From positions 1-43,073 of the forward strand of contig NZ_DATHMR010000133.1 in assembly GCF_035486915.1 (NCBI RefSeq): DNA of 43,073 nt, in the 5' to 3' direction. The notes under the pieces are model-generated. The model searched no databases, was not told where the DNA came from, and was given only the letters and a program-made list of their open reading frames with translations. This DNA comes from Dyella_B sp035486915 (GTDB taxonomy: Bacteria > Pseudomonadota > Gammaproteobacteria > Xanthomonadales > Rhodanobacteraceae). The position numbers and the translations under genes were made by a program. Each line of letters opens with the position of its first letter. Position 1 is the first letter of the stretch. This document shows positions 24,255 through 32,224 of the stretch, in pieces.

Positions 24255-24661
24255 ACTCGTCCGATAAAGATTTTGAAAAGCGCGCCCGCGCGCTCTATCA
24301 AGAAGCCGCTCACCGCGTTGATCCGGTGACGGCCGGTCGCCTGCGCGCTGCGCGCCGCACGGCACTGGAAGCGGCTACTAACCAGGCGTCGCCGCATCAC
24401 CGTGCGCGCGTGCTGGTCCCCGTTGGTGCGCTGGCCGCCATGGCCCTGGCTGCATTGATGATCTGGCAACCGACACCGGGTCCGCACGATGCGTCCAGCC
24501 AGCAGGCTGCCGTCACATCCGCCCCCGTAGCTTCTGAACAGGATGCTGAAGTATTGCCACCGGGTACTGACAAGGCCGATCCAGGTCTGTACCAGAATCT
24601 CGACTTCTATAGCTGGTTGGCCGCCAATCAGGGCGGCAGCAGTAGCCAGCCCAAAAACTGA
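24251..24661 (+). CDS. DUF3619-like membrane-anchored protein, possible sigma regulator
   Basis: A 136-residue protein with a charged N-terminal domain (FEKRARALYQEAAHRVDPVT), one transmembrane helix (VPVGALAAMALAALMIW, about residues 54-70) and a polar C-terminal tail presumed periplasmic. ATG overlaps the sigma factor stop (ATGA) with GGAG just upstream. Topology and position resemble an anti-sigma factor, and the N-terminus resembles DUF3619 proteins, but no zinc-binding anti-sigma motif (HxxxCxxC) is visible. The anti-sigma role is inference. Confidence 0.6.
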   Translation: MNSSDKDFEKRARALYQEAAHRVDPVTAGRLRAARRTALEAATNQASPHHRARVLVPVGALAAMALAALMIWQPTPGPHDASSQQAAVTSAPVASEQDAEVLPPGTDKADPGLYQNLDFYSWLAANQGGSSSQPKN

Positions 24662-24664
24662 GCC

Positions 24665-25183
24665 ATGCAGCCACGTCGACTTCGCCTGCCCGCCCTGTTC
24701 ATCCTGACCCTTGGTTTCATGGCCGCGGCGCCGTCGCATGCGCAGAACGCACCTGTTGTACATCCCTGGAATTCACTGACGCCCACCCAGCGTAGTCTGC
24801 TCGGCCCGTTCCAGTCGCAGTGGGATTCCTTTCCCCCGCGCAGGCAGGAACGCCTGCTCGATCGCGAAAGGGATTGGGAATCGATGCCGCCGGAACGTCA
24901 GCAGCAGATCCGCAACAACATCGAACGCTGGCAACAGATGACGCCGGAAGAGCGTCAGCAAGCACAGCAGAACCAGCATCTGTACGAAACGCTGCCGCCT
25001 GACAAGCAGCAACAGCTGCACGACGCCTTCCAGCGCTTCCAGCAACTGCCACCGGCGCAGCGCGACGCGTTGCGCCGTCAATGGCAGCAGCAGTCGCCCG
25101 AGCAGAGGCAGCAATGGCTGAGGCACCTCGGCCCCAATTCCACGCTTCCCGGCAAGCATGCCTTCGGCATGCCAGGACGCTGA
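24665..25183 (+). CDS. DUF3106 exported protein, Gln/Arg/Pro-rich
   Basis: A 172-residue protein with signal peptide (residues 1-26, ending APSHA) followed by repeats of the form W-x-x-(M/L)-(T/P)-P-x-x-(R/Q)-(Q/R), such as WDSFPPRRQERL, WESMPPERQQQI and WQQMTPEERQQA. This matches DUF3106, an exported family with no known activity. It lies 3 nt after the DUF3619-like gene and completes the sigma factor cassette. The mature protein is strongly polar and rich in glutamine; it could be a periplasmic stress or buffering protein, but that is a guess. Confidence 0.8.
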   Translation: MQPRRLRLPALFILTLGFMAAAPSHAQNAPVVHPWNSLTPTQRSLLGPFQSQWDSFPPRRQERLLDRERDWESMPPERQQQIRNNIERWQQMTPEERQQAQQNQHLYETLPPDKQQQLHDAFQRFQQLPPAQRDALRRQWQQQSPEQRQQWLRHLGPNSTLPGKHAFGMPGR

Positions 25184-25212
25184 CGACTCCGATCCTCGAA
25201 TCTCTTCTGAAG

Positions 25213-25234
25213 CTCAGCGCTGATCAGCGTTGAG
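25213..25234. repeat. 22-bp near-perfect palindrome after the DUF3106 gene
   Basis: CTCAGCGCTGA and TCAGCGTTGAG are complementary at 10 of 11 positions with no loop. It lies in the 260-nt gap between the convergent DUF3106 and pntAA stop codons. No T-run follows, so a terminator role is uncertain; a dimeric-protein site is possible. I see no gene in the rest of this gap. Confidence 0.4.
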
Positions 25235-25443
25235 TTCGCGTGCGAGCGCGTGTGCGTCTTGGAGTTACACGTACTGTTTCTGACGATCCATCACCCACAC
25301 GATCGCCCACGACACCGCAACAAACGCAACCCCGTTACGCATCGAGAGAGAGCAGCTGTTTCGACGGCACCGTCGGGCATTCCACTGTTGATCGCCCGCG
25401 ACGCGGTCGTGATCGTGTTTGTGGAAACGCGTCTGCGGCCGCG

Positions 25444-26544
25444 TTACGCGGCAAAGATTTTTTCACCGCCACGCGTCACACAGCTCTTTGCGACAAGCTC
25501 GTCGTTGAAGTCAGGCTGCAGGCTGTTATCGCGAATGAGCAGCTCGGCGAAGTTGTAGATGTTGCGCGCATACATTTCCGACGCATGCAGTGGCGCACCC
25601 GCGGCAAGATTCAACGGGCCGAGGATGGTCACACCACCGTGCTCGACGCGCTCCCCCGGCTGCGTCAGTTCGCAATTGCCACCGCTATCGGCTGCCAAAT
25701 CGACAATCAACGCGCCTGGCTTCATGCCATCCACCATGACCTTGGTTAGGATTTTGGGCGCTGCACGACCCGGTATGGCCGCAGTGGTGACAACGGCGTC
25801 GAAGACTTTTAGATGATCGGCCAAAGCCTGTTGCTGTGCGGCGCGTTCTTCGGCCGTCAGTTCGCGCGCATAACCGCCACTGCCTGCGGCGCTGACACCC
25901 AGGTCGAGAAACTTCGCACCCAGCGATTCGATCTGCTCGCGTGTTTCCGGGCGCACGTCATAACCTTCGATTTGCGCACCCAGACGGCGCGCCGTAGCAA
26001 TCGCCTGCAACCCGGCAACACCCGCACCAATGACCAGTACACGCGATGGCCGGATGGTGCCGGCGGCGGTCGTCAGCATCGGGAAAAACTTCGGTGAGTT
26101 CTCGGCGGCAATGAGCATGGCTCGATAACCCGCCACCGCGGCCTGCGAACTGAGTACATCCATCGCCTGTGCGCGCGTGGTACGCGGCAGCAGCTCCAGC
26201 GAGAACGCGGTCACCTTGCGTTGCGCGAGCGCCTCGATTCGCGCTGTTGCACCATGCGGACGCAACTGCCCCACCACGATGCTGCCTTCGCGCAAGCGAT
26301 CGATCGACGCATCGTCGGGAGGTGACACGCATGCCAGCAGATCGGTTTGTTGCAAAACCTGATCCCTGCCCGCGAACTCGACGTCGGCGTAGCTTGCATC
26401 CGGAAATCCCGACGAGCTGCCCGCGTCATGCTCCAGCAACACGCGTATGCCTTTGCCACGCAATTTCTTGGCGACTTCGGGCGTGATCGCCACGCGCCGC
26501 TCGCCGGCGGCCGTTTCACGCAATGCAGACACGGTGATCGACAT
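25444..26544 (-). CDS. pntAA: NAD(P) transhydrogenase subunit alpha-1 (NAD-binding)
   Basis: A 366-residue soluble domain I of the proton-translocating transhydrogenase, which binds NAD(H). Seen: N-terminal ETAAGERRVAITPEVAKKL, FSLELLPRTTRAQAMDVLSSQAAVAGYRA, the Rossmann loop VLVIGAGVAGLQAIATARRLGA, and VVTTAAIPGRAAPKILT. The start MSITVSALRE (26544) has weak but plausible context. It should work with PntAB and PntB encoded at 21727-23513, yet it is separated from them by the plus-strand sigma factor cassette, so it needs its own promoter; none is obvious in the 102 nt shared with cdd. Confidence 0.95.
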   Translation of the reverse strand: MSITVSALRETAAGERRVAITPEVAKKLRGKGIRVLLEHDAGSSSGFPDASYADVEFAGRDQVLQQTDLLACVSPPDDASIDRLREGSIVVGQLRPHGATARIEALAQRKVTAFSLELLPRTTRAQAMDVLSSQAAVAGYRAMLIAAENSPKFFPMLTTAAGTIRPSRVLVIGAGVAGLQAIATARRLGAQIEGYDVRPETREQIESLGAKFLDLGVSAAGSGGYARELTAEERAAQQQALADHLKVFDAVVTTAAIPGRAAPKILTKVMVDGMKPGALIVDLAADSGGNCELTQPGERVEHGGVTILGPLNLAAGAPLHASEMYARNIYNFAELLIRDNSLQPDFNDELVAKSCVTRGGEKIFAA

Positions 26545-26646
26545 CGGTTTTCCCCAGCGGAATCGTTTCTGCATCCTAGCCGATGCCCGTGTCGAGGCGA
26601 ACTACCATTGGGATAGACTGGCCTGCCCGCCAACACGGAGTTCCGG

Positions 26647-27060
26647 ATGTCGACGCAGCCAGTCAGCACTGCCTTGCTGGAGCTTGCCCGGACCACACGC
26701 GACAAGGCGTACGCGCCCTATTCCAACTTTCATGTCGGTGCCGCCCTGCAGACACGGGACGGCCGTCAGTTTCCGGGCTGCAATGTCGAAAATGCGGCGT
26801 ACGGCTTATGCAACTGCGCCGAGCGCACCGCTCTGTTCAGCGCCATTGCCGCCGGATGCAAACCCGGCGACTTCACCGCCCTGGCTGTGATCGCCGATAC
26901 GCCGGAACCCGTTACACCCTGCGGCTCGTGCAGGCAGGCACTTGCCGAACTGTGCGATGGCACGATGCCGGTGCTGCTGGCGAATGTGAGCGGCGCCACA
27001 CGGCTCACGACCGTCGCCGCATTGCTTCCCGATGGGTTCCAGCTGAAGCATTCTGGCTGA
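26647..27060 (+). CDS. cdd: Cytidine deaminase
   Basis: A 137-residue tetrameric-type cytidine deaminase that converts cytidine and deoxycytidine to uridine and deoxyuridine in pyrimidine salvage. The zinc site is present: CAERTAL (Cys and catalytic Glu) and PCGSCRQ (two Cys). The substrate loop PYSNFHVGAAL and GCNVENAAYG are also clear. Start ATG at 26647 has GGAG 6 nt upstream. It is divergent from pntAA and leads a plus-strand group with the nitroreductase, exonuclease and Nudix genes. Confidence 0.95.
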   Translation: MSTQPVSTALLELARTTRDKAYAPYSNFHVGAALQTRDGRQFPGCNVENAAYGLCNCAERTALFSAIAAGCKPGDFTALAVIADTPEPVTPCGSCRQALAELCDGTMPVLLANVSGATRLTTVAALLPDGFQLKHSG

Positions 27061-27137
27061 GCCGATTGGAGAGGAGCAAAGTCGAGAGGAGCCGCAACCG
27101 GTTGTAGGATAGCGGTTTGTCCCCCGACGGCCTCCCC

Positions 27138-27707
27138 ATGCACGACGCGCTTTCCCTGCTTCAACAACGTCACTCCGCGCCCTCCCGCCAGCTCGGCGAG
27201 CCTGCGCCCGATGCGAAGACATTGCGTGCATTGCTTGAAGCGTCCATCCGCGTGCCTGATCACGGCAAGCTGGTTCCGTTTCGTCTGATCGAACTGCGTG
27301 GCGACGCAAAACTGAAGTTCGGCGCGCAACTGGCCGAACGCGCCATTCGCCGCGATCCGAATCTGGCCGACTCCAAGCGCGAGAAAGAACGCAATCGCTA
27401 CACGTACGCGCCGCTGGTGATCGTGGTGGTGGCCCGATTGAACGATGACGCCGGCATTCCAGAAATCGAACAGAAACTCTGCGCCGGCAATGTGGCGTAC
27501 AACCTGCTTCTTGGCACCTACGCGCTTGGTTTTGGCGCGCAATGGCTCACGGGCTGGGCCGCGTACGATCCTGAAGTGGCCGCACTGTTGCGTTTGGCCA
27601 AGAACGAATGCGTGATCGGCTTCGTGCACATCGGCACACCGCAGACCGAAATTCCTGATCGCGATCGCCCTGCTGTGGACGATCTGCTAAGCCCGTGGCA
27701 GGGCTGA
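27138..27707 (+). CDS. Nitroreductase family protein (YdjA-like)
   Basis: A 189-residue FMN-dependent nitroreductase-fold protein. It opens with LLQQRHSAPSRQLGEPAPDAKTL (the family R-x-S/x-x-x motif), has the IRVPDHGKLVPFR FMN-contact segment, and NVAYNLLLGTYALGFGAQWLTGWA. This pattern is typical of the small YdjA-type group, whose physiological substrates are poorly known. Start at MHDALSLL. The next gene begins 4 nt after its stop. Confidence 0.88.
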   Translation: MHDALSLLQQRHSAPSRQLGEPAPDAKTLRALLEASIRVPDHGKLVPFRLIELRGDAKLKFGAQLAERAIRRDPNLADSKREKERNRYTYAPLVIVVVARLNDDAGIPEIEQKLCAGNVAYNLLLGTYALGFGAQWLTGWAAYDPEVAALLRLAKNECVIGFVHIGTPQTEIPDRDRPAVDDLLSPWQG

Positions 27708-27711
27708 CAAC

Positions 27712-28617
27712 GTGCCTGCATCCAGCCATCCCACTGCGCATCTGATCGACGGCAGCCTTTACGTGTTTCGTGCCTGGCATTCCATGCCGGACGAATTTCA
27801 CGACGCGGAAGGTCATCCCGTCAACGCGGTGCATGGCTACACGCGCTTCCTGTGCGAGTTGCTGGAGCGCGAAAAACCCTCGCATCTTGCGGTGGCATTC
27901 GATGCATCGTTGACCACATCATTTCGCAATGCGATCTATCCCCATTACAAAGCCAATCGCGAATTGCCGCCACCGGATCTGGAACGGCAGTTCGTGCAGT
28001 GCCGCGCGGTTACCGACGCATTGGGCGTACGCGTACTGATCGATCACACGTATGAAGCAGACGATCTGATCGGCAGCATGCTATGGAGCTTGCGCGGGCA
28101 TGGTTTCCGCAGCGTGATCGTCTCCGCCGACAAAGATTTCGGTCAGTTACTGGGCGAGCACGACGAGCAATGGGACTTCGCACGCAACATGCGCTGGGGT
28201 CCCACTGGCGTATTCGAACGTCTCGGTGTACGCCCCGAGCAGGTCGCCGACTTCCTCGCTCTATGCGGCGATGCGGTCGATAACATACCCGGCGTACCCG
28301 GTGTCGGCGCAAAGACCGCAGCTGCGCTGCTCGCGCATTTCGGCAACATGGATGACTTGCTCGATCGCATCGATGAAGTCGCTTTTCTGCGCATACGCGG
28401 CGCCGCAAGCTGTGCCGCAAAACTGCGCGAGCATGCTGAATCGGCGCGACTTTATCGCCGATTGACACGTATTGCGCTGGATGCACCGGTCGAAGCAAGC
28501 GCTGAAGCCTTAGTGCGTCAACGCAACGCCGACAAAATTGAATCGCTATGCGAACAGCTCCGTTTCGGTCCGCTCACGCGCAATCGCCTGCGTGCACTGT
28601 GTAGTGCGCAGGATTAA
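27712..28617 (+). CDS. 5'-3' exonuclease (FEN/PolA N-terminal-like)
   Basis: A 301-residue stand-alone flap endonuclease/5' nuclease. Metal-binding acidic residues lie in HLIDGSLYVFRAW, VAFDASLTTSFRNAIYPHYKANR, YEADDLIGSML and SADKDFGQLL; the helix-hairpin-helix DNA-binding motif is DNIPGVPGVGAKTAAALLAHFG. It resembles the 5' nuclease domain of DNA polymerase I and E. coli Xni and should cut 5' flaps during repair or replication. Start GTG at 27712, 4 nt after the nitroreductase stop, suggests co-transcription. Confidence 0.92.
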   Translation: MPASSHPTAHLIDGSLYVFRAWHSMPDEFHDAEGHPVNAVHGYTRFLCELLEREKPSHLAVAFDASLTTSFRNAIYPHYKANRELPPPDLERQFVQCRAVTDALGVRVLIDHTYEADDLIGSMLWSLRGHGFRSVIVSADKDFGQLLGEHDEQWDFARNMRWGPTGVFERLGVRPEQVADFLALCGDAVDNIPGVPGVGAKTAAALLAHFGNMDDLLDRIDEVAFLRIRGAASCAAKLREHAESARLYRRLTRIALDAPVEASAEALVRQRNADKIESLCEQLRFGPLTRNRLRALCSAQD

Positions 28618-28638
28618 TCCATAGGGAAATACCTCACC

Positions 28639-29211
28639 ATGTCGACAAAGCATGCTGATCGCAAGCCGAATGACGCTGACGCCCCGGTCGAGACCTTGTT
28701 TGAAGGACGATGGCTAAGCATGCGCCGGCGTGGGCGCTGGGAATACGCTGAGCGCAACAACCCGGGCGGCGCGGTCATCATTCTGGCCGTCACGCCCGAG
28801 GACAAAATCCTGTTCGTGCAGCAGTATCGCGTCGCCGTACAGCAGTTCACCATCGAAATGCCGGCCGGCCTGGTCGGCGACCTTGCCGACCAACACAACG
28901 AAAGCGCGTTGCTGGCCGCGCAGCGTGAGCTGGAAGAAGAAACCGGTTATCGCTGCGGCAACGTGACGTTTGTGCACGAAGGCCCATCATCATCCGGCAT
29001 GAGCAGCGAGATCATTGCCTACGCACGCGCGCATGATCTTGTAAAAGTCAGCGAAGGCGGCGGCGATGAAAGCGAGAGCATCATCGTGCATGAAGTACCG
29101 CGCAAGGAAGCTGGCGCGTGGTTGCTCGCACGCGCCAACGAAGGCTTCTCCATCGACCCGAAACTGTTCGCAGGTCTGTGGTTTATCGAACATGCCGACC
29201 TGTTCGGCTGA
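28639..29211 (+). CDS. Nudix hydrolase, ADP-ribose pyrophosphatase-like
   Basis: A 190-residue Nudix protein. The Nudix helix reads ESALLAAQRELEEETGY (E-x7-R-E-x-x-E-E-x-G), preceded by the substrate segment IEMPAGLVGD. The N-terminal region with the segment ILFVQQYRVAVQQFTIEMPAG is typical of ADP-ribose/GDP-sugar hydrolases (NudF/NudK group). It probably cleaves a nucleoside diphosphate linked to a sugar; the exact substrate is not determined. It is 21 nt after the exonuclease gene and converges on the B3 beta-lactamase gene with only 5 nt between stops. Confidence 0.9.
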   Translation: MSTKHADRKPNDADAPVETLFEGRWLSMRRRGRWEYAERNNPGGAVIILAVTPEDKILFVQQYRVAVQQFTIEMPAGLVGDLADQHNESALLAAQRELEEETGYRCGNVTFVHEGPSSSGMSSEIIAYARAHDLVKVSEGGGDESESIIVHEVPRKEAGAWLLARANEGFSIDPKLFAGLWFIEHADLFG

Positions 29212-29216
29212 TCCGA

Positions 29217-30107
29217 TTACGGCTGTCTCGCTTTTTCCTTGGCCAGCTGTGCATCGAGATCTTGCTCTGCCGAAGCGGCATAGGCTTTGCACGCTCCGGT
29301 ATCGATGAGCGGGTCGGGCTGAGCGCCCCTCTGGCGTCGCCGTACTTTGTCCCAGAAGTTGCTTTGATCGGGGTGTGGCGTCAGCAGAATGTCGCATGGC
29401 AACGCCGAGACGTTGGCAATGGCCTTACGGAAATCCTCGACGCGGTGCGGATGCTTCGCATCATCGGTGTAGCGGAACGTTTTGTTGGTGTACGCCGTGA
29501 GACTGTCGGCATACACGATGTTCAGACACGTATTTCCTTCGCAACTGCGCCACGTCCAGGACATGCTGCCAGGTGTGTGTCCGGGTGTTGCATGCCCGGT
29601 GATCTCGACACCGCCCAAATTCACCACTTCGCCATCGCGCACCGTTCGCACGTCATGTACGGGCGCATAGGTGGGTGCAAGACCGAATTGGGGATCTTCC
29701 GGATCGGCACCGCCCAGTTGCAATGCATGCGCGCCGGGTGCACTCGCCAATACCTGTGCACCGCTATCGTGTTGAAGCGCAGCAATGCCGCCAGCGTGGT
29801 CCGAATGCGCGTGAGAGTTGACAATCCAATGAACATCGCTCACGCGGAATCCGAGTGCCTTGATATGAGCCTCAATGAGCGGCGCGGATTCGGGCAAATC
29901 GCCATCGATCAGCACTAGGCCGTGTGGCGTGTCGATCAGGATCGACGACAAACCGTGCGGGCCAACGTAGTAGACGTTTCCAAAAACCTTGAAGGGTGTC
30001 TGCGGAGCGTTCCAGGTTGCGCGATCCTGCGCACTTACATCCGCACTTACCGATGACCACATCGCCCAACAGGCAAGCGCAACACTGAGCGAAAAGCGAA
30101 CGGACAT
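29217..30107 (-). CDS. Subclass B3 metallo-beta-lactamase
   Basis: A 296-residue exported protein: signal peptide about residues 1-26 (ending DVSAQ), then a metallo-beta-lactamase fold. All expected B3 zinc ligands are present: His99-x-His101-x-Asp103-His104 in NSHAHSDHAGG, His177 in PGHTPGS and His245 in LTPHPDQ. The B3-typical segments PFKVFGNVYYVG, GLVLIDGDLPESAPLIE, SMSWTWRSCE and NIVYADSLTAYTN are clear. B3 enzymes hydrolyse penicillins, cephalosporins and often carbapenems in the periplasm. ATG at 30107 has GGAG 7-8 nt upstream; in-frame starts further upstream give no signal peptide at the end. Activity is inferred, not shown. Confidence 0.9.
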   Translation of the reverse strand: MSVRFSLSVALACWAMWSSVSADVSAQDRATWNAPQTPFKVFGNVYYVGPHGLSSILIDTPHGLVLIDGDLPESAPLIEAHIKALGFRVSDVHWIVNSHAHSDHAGGIAALQHDSGAQVLASAPGAHALQLGGADPEDPQFGLAPTYAPVHDVRTVRDGEVVNLGGVEITGHATPGHTPGSMSWTWRSCEGNTCLNIVYADSLTAYTNKTFRYTDDAKHPHRVEDFRKAIANVSALPCDILLTPHPDQSNFWDKVRRRQRGAQPDPLIDTGACKAYAASAEQDLDAQLAKEKARQP

Positions 30108-30127
30108 GACGAACTCCATAGTGGGAT

Positions 30128-30150
30128 CGCGGCGATGGTCCATCGCCGCG
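30128..30150 (-). promoter_or_regulatory. 10-bp perfect hairpin directly upstream of the B3 beta-lactamase start
   Basis: CGCGGCGATG (30128-30137) pairs with CATCGCCGCG (30141-30150) around a 3-nt loop. It lies in the 96-nt gap between the TMEM43-family stop and the beta-lactamase start, about 12 nt from the Shine-Dalgarno sequence. No U-tract follows. It may reduce read-through or stabilise the 5' end of the downstream message. Confidence 0.5.
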
Positions 30151-30203
30151 CGGTCCTTGCAGGGGCGTAAATGAGGCAACGCCGTGGCTGACGCCACCTC
30201 ACA

Positions 30204-31256
30204 TCAGTGCGAATGGCTTCTCAACGCCTTCACGCGCCACGCGGTCAACACGGCACCTACAAGTGCCAGGCCGCCCCACTCACCCACCAGTGTGCTGTCA
30301 TTGCCCAACCACATCACACCCGCCACGGCGCCCACAACCACCATGGCAATTGCAGGTGTCAGAACCGGGTCGATACATTCGTAATGCCAACGCACCAGCA
30401 ATGCCACACCCGTCACAGCCAGCAGAAGCCCGAACACGTCACGCAGCCAGCGAAATTCCGGCGGTATCGGCAAATCCGGAAAGATGTCGCCGAGTGGCGC
30501 ATCGCCTACTTGCACGGCGTAACCGACACCGTCTTGCGCATCGCTGGCAGGAATCAACTTGTTGCCATCCACCTTGGCCACGACCGTGACGGTTTGTGTC
30601 GGAACGGCCTCCCAACCCACGCGAATGTCGCCAACCTGCGGATTGGACGGAACAGCGCTGGTGACGAGATGGCCGTCGTACAAACTGAAGCTCGCCGCGA
30701 GATTGCTCGGCAAATTGCGCAGATCCGGCGACACTGGCTGGCTACCTTCCAGCACGTGCAGCAGCGTCGTTGAGAGCACGAAGTCGTTGAGTCGAACGGC
30801 TCCCGCATAAAACTGCTGGCTCTGAATCGGAAACGGGCCCGGATTGGTGTGTCCTTCGGGATGGACAAAATGGCTGGAGTCGATGGGTTTGTCTTCCCAA
30901 TCGAGTTCGTAAGCGGGCGGCCCGCCGAATTGGGTTTCGTGCCACTGGAACATCTGCACGTGGCGAATCAGTATCGGCTGATTGGTCTGCTGATTGAATT
31001 GTTGATCGAGCGGTGCTTCGACCACCTGCAAATCGCCTACCACGCGCACCATATAGCCCTGCTCGTCCCTATCGGGGCGGCCTGCCGTTCCCAGATCGAG
31101 AACGTCGCCACCGTGACGGCGCATTTGCGTCTGGTAGTCGATCTGTCCTTTTTCGGTGACGGCAGCCAGACCGACACCGATGAGAAGAATCACCGCTCCC
31201 AAAGCGGGCAACAACAATTCACGGAATGATGGAGGGGCCTTACGCTCGCCGCTCAT
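30204..31256 (-). CDS. TMEM43 family membrane protein
   Basis: A 350-residue protein matching the TMEM43/LUMA family: an N-terminal transmembrane helix (LLLPALGAVILLIGVGLAAV, about residues 14-34), a large extracytoplasmic domain (about 35-265) with FQWHETQFGGPPAYELDWEDKPIDSSHF, and three C-terminal helices (FGLLLAVTGVALLVRW, AIAMVVVGAVAGVMWL, GGLALVGAVLTAW). The eukaryotic protein is an inner nuclear membrane/ER protein; bacterial members have no assigned role. It starts 39 nt after the MBL-fold hydrolase gene, so the two are probably co-transcribed. Confidence 0.85.
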   Translation of the reverse strand: MSGERKAPPSFRELLLPALGAVILLIGVGLAAVTEKGQIDYQTQMRRHGGDVLDLGTAGRPDRDEQGYMVRVVGDLQVVEAPLDQQFNQQTNQPILIRHVQMFQWHETQFGGPPAYELDWEDKPIDSSHFVHPEGHTNPGPFPIQSQQFYAGAVRLNDFVLSTTLLHVLEGSQPVSPDLRNLPSNLAASFSLYDGHLVTSAVPSNPQVGDIRVGWEAVPTQTVTVVAKVDGNKLIPASDAQDGVGYAVQVGDAPLGDIFPDLPIPPEFRWLRDVFGLLLAVTGVALLVRWHYECIDPVLTPAIAMVVVGAVAGVMWLGNDSTLVGEWGGLALVGAVLTAWRVKALRSHSH

Positions 31257-31295
31257 CGAACCTCCGGGTGGTTGTCGCGGGATACCGGTCTTTAT

Positions 31296-32147
31296 CTAGA
31301 GCAGGGCTCCGCGCAATTGGGGCTGCTCTTCATACGTACCATAACGCCCACGCTCGTCGCGTGTCACGCGGGCGATGGCGCAAGCGTGGTCGTGCGTGAA
31401 AAACAACCTTACGTTGCGCGCGAGCTTGTCGTCCAGGAAGCTGCGCTTTTCTTCGATCAAAGCTTCCGGGAAGCGGTCGTAACCCATCGTAATGGGCAAA
31501 TGGACCCAATGCTTGCCCGGAATCAGATCGGCGCAAAAAACTACGCCTGCACATTCCGCCAGCATCAATCCCGGCGTATGACCATCTGAAAAATGGAAGC
31601 GGACAGCCTGCCCCAGCGTCTGCGAATGCTCACCGGCCACCAGCTCCAGACGGCCACTCTGAAGCAGTAACGACTGCAGCTCGGGAACAAAGGAAGCCCG
31701 ATCGCGCGGATGCGGCTTCATCGCGCGCTGCCAGTGTTGGGCACCGACCAAAAATGTGGCGTGGGGAAACAGCAGGCTCGGCGTCCTGCCCTCCTCCCAT
31801 GGCGCAAGCAAACCGCCTGCGTGGTCGAAGTGCAGATGCGAAAGCACTACGACGTCGATGTCTTCATGGGATACACCTGCCTCGGCAAGCGAATCAAGCA
31901 AGACGTGATGACTTTCCACGACGCCGTAGCGCTCACGCAACGCCGGCTCGAAGAAAGCGCCGATGCCCGTTTCGAACAGCACGTTACGCCCGTCGAGATC
32001 CTTCACCAGCAAGCAACGGCATGCGAGCGGGATGCGATTGAGTTCGTCCGGCGCAATCCAGCGCGACCACATGGGTTTGGGTGCATTGCCGAACATCGCG
32101 CCGCCATCGAGCTTCTGCGAATTACCGTCGATCGACCAGAACTGCAT
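31296..32147 (-). CDS. MBL-fold metallo-hydrolase, lactonase-like
   Basis: A 283-residue cytoplasmic-looking metallo-hydrolase without signal peptide. The dinuclear zinc site is complete: SHLHFDHAGG (HxHxDH), a His in DGHTPG, an Asp in VFCADLIPG and a His in FFTHDHA. The N-terminus LDGGAMFGNAPKPMWSRW is typical of a group that includes lactonases degrading N-acyl homoserine lactones, such as YtnP; activity on such signals is a hypothesis here. ATG at 32147 has GGGGAAG 6 nt upstream; a GTG two codons earlier is less well placed. Confidence 0.87.
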   Translation of the reverse strand: MQFWSIDGNSQKLDGGAMFGNAPKPMWSRWIAPDELNRIPLACRCLLVKDLDGRNVLFETGIGAFFEPALRERYGVVESHHVLLDSLAEAGVSHEDIDVVVLSHLHFDHAGGLLAPWEEGRTPSLLFPHATFLVGAQHWQRAMKPHPRDRASFVPELQSLLLQSGRLELVAGEHSQTLGQAVRFHFSDGHTPGLMLAECAGVVFCADLIPGKHWVHLPITMGYDRFPEALIEEKRSFLDDKLARNVRLFFTHDHACAIARVTRDERGRYGTYEEQPQLRGALL

Positions 32148-32178
32148 AACCACTTCCCCACATCAAAGATGTCGCGCT

Positions 32179-32211
32179 CAAGCGCCTTTCGCTGATGACG
32201 AAAGGCGTTTG
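32179..32211 (-). terminator. Hairpin between ggt and the MBL-fold hydrolase gene
   Basis: CAAGCGCCTTTCG (32179-32191) pairs with CGAAAGGCGTTTG (32199-32211), a 13-bp stem with one G-T wobble and a 7-nt loop. It starts 13 nt after the ggt stop codon. No strong U-tract follows on the minus strand, so termination may be partial. Confidence 0.5.
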
Positions 32212-32224
32212 AAGCAGCTGCGCG

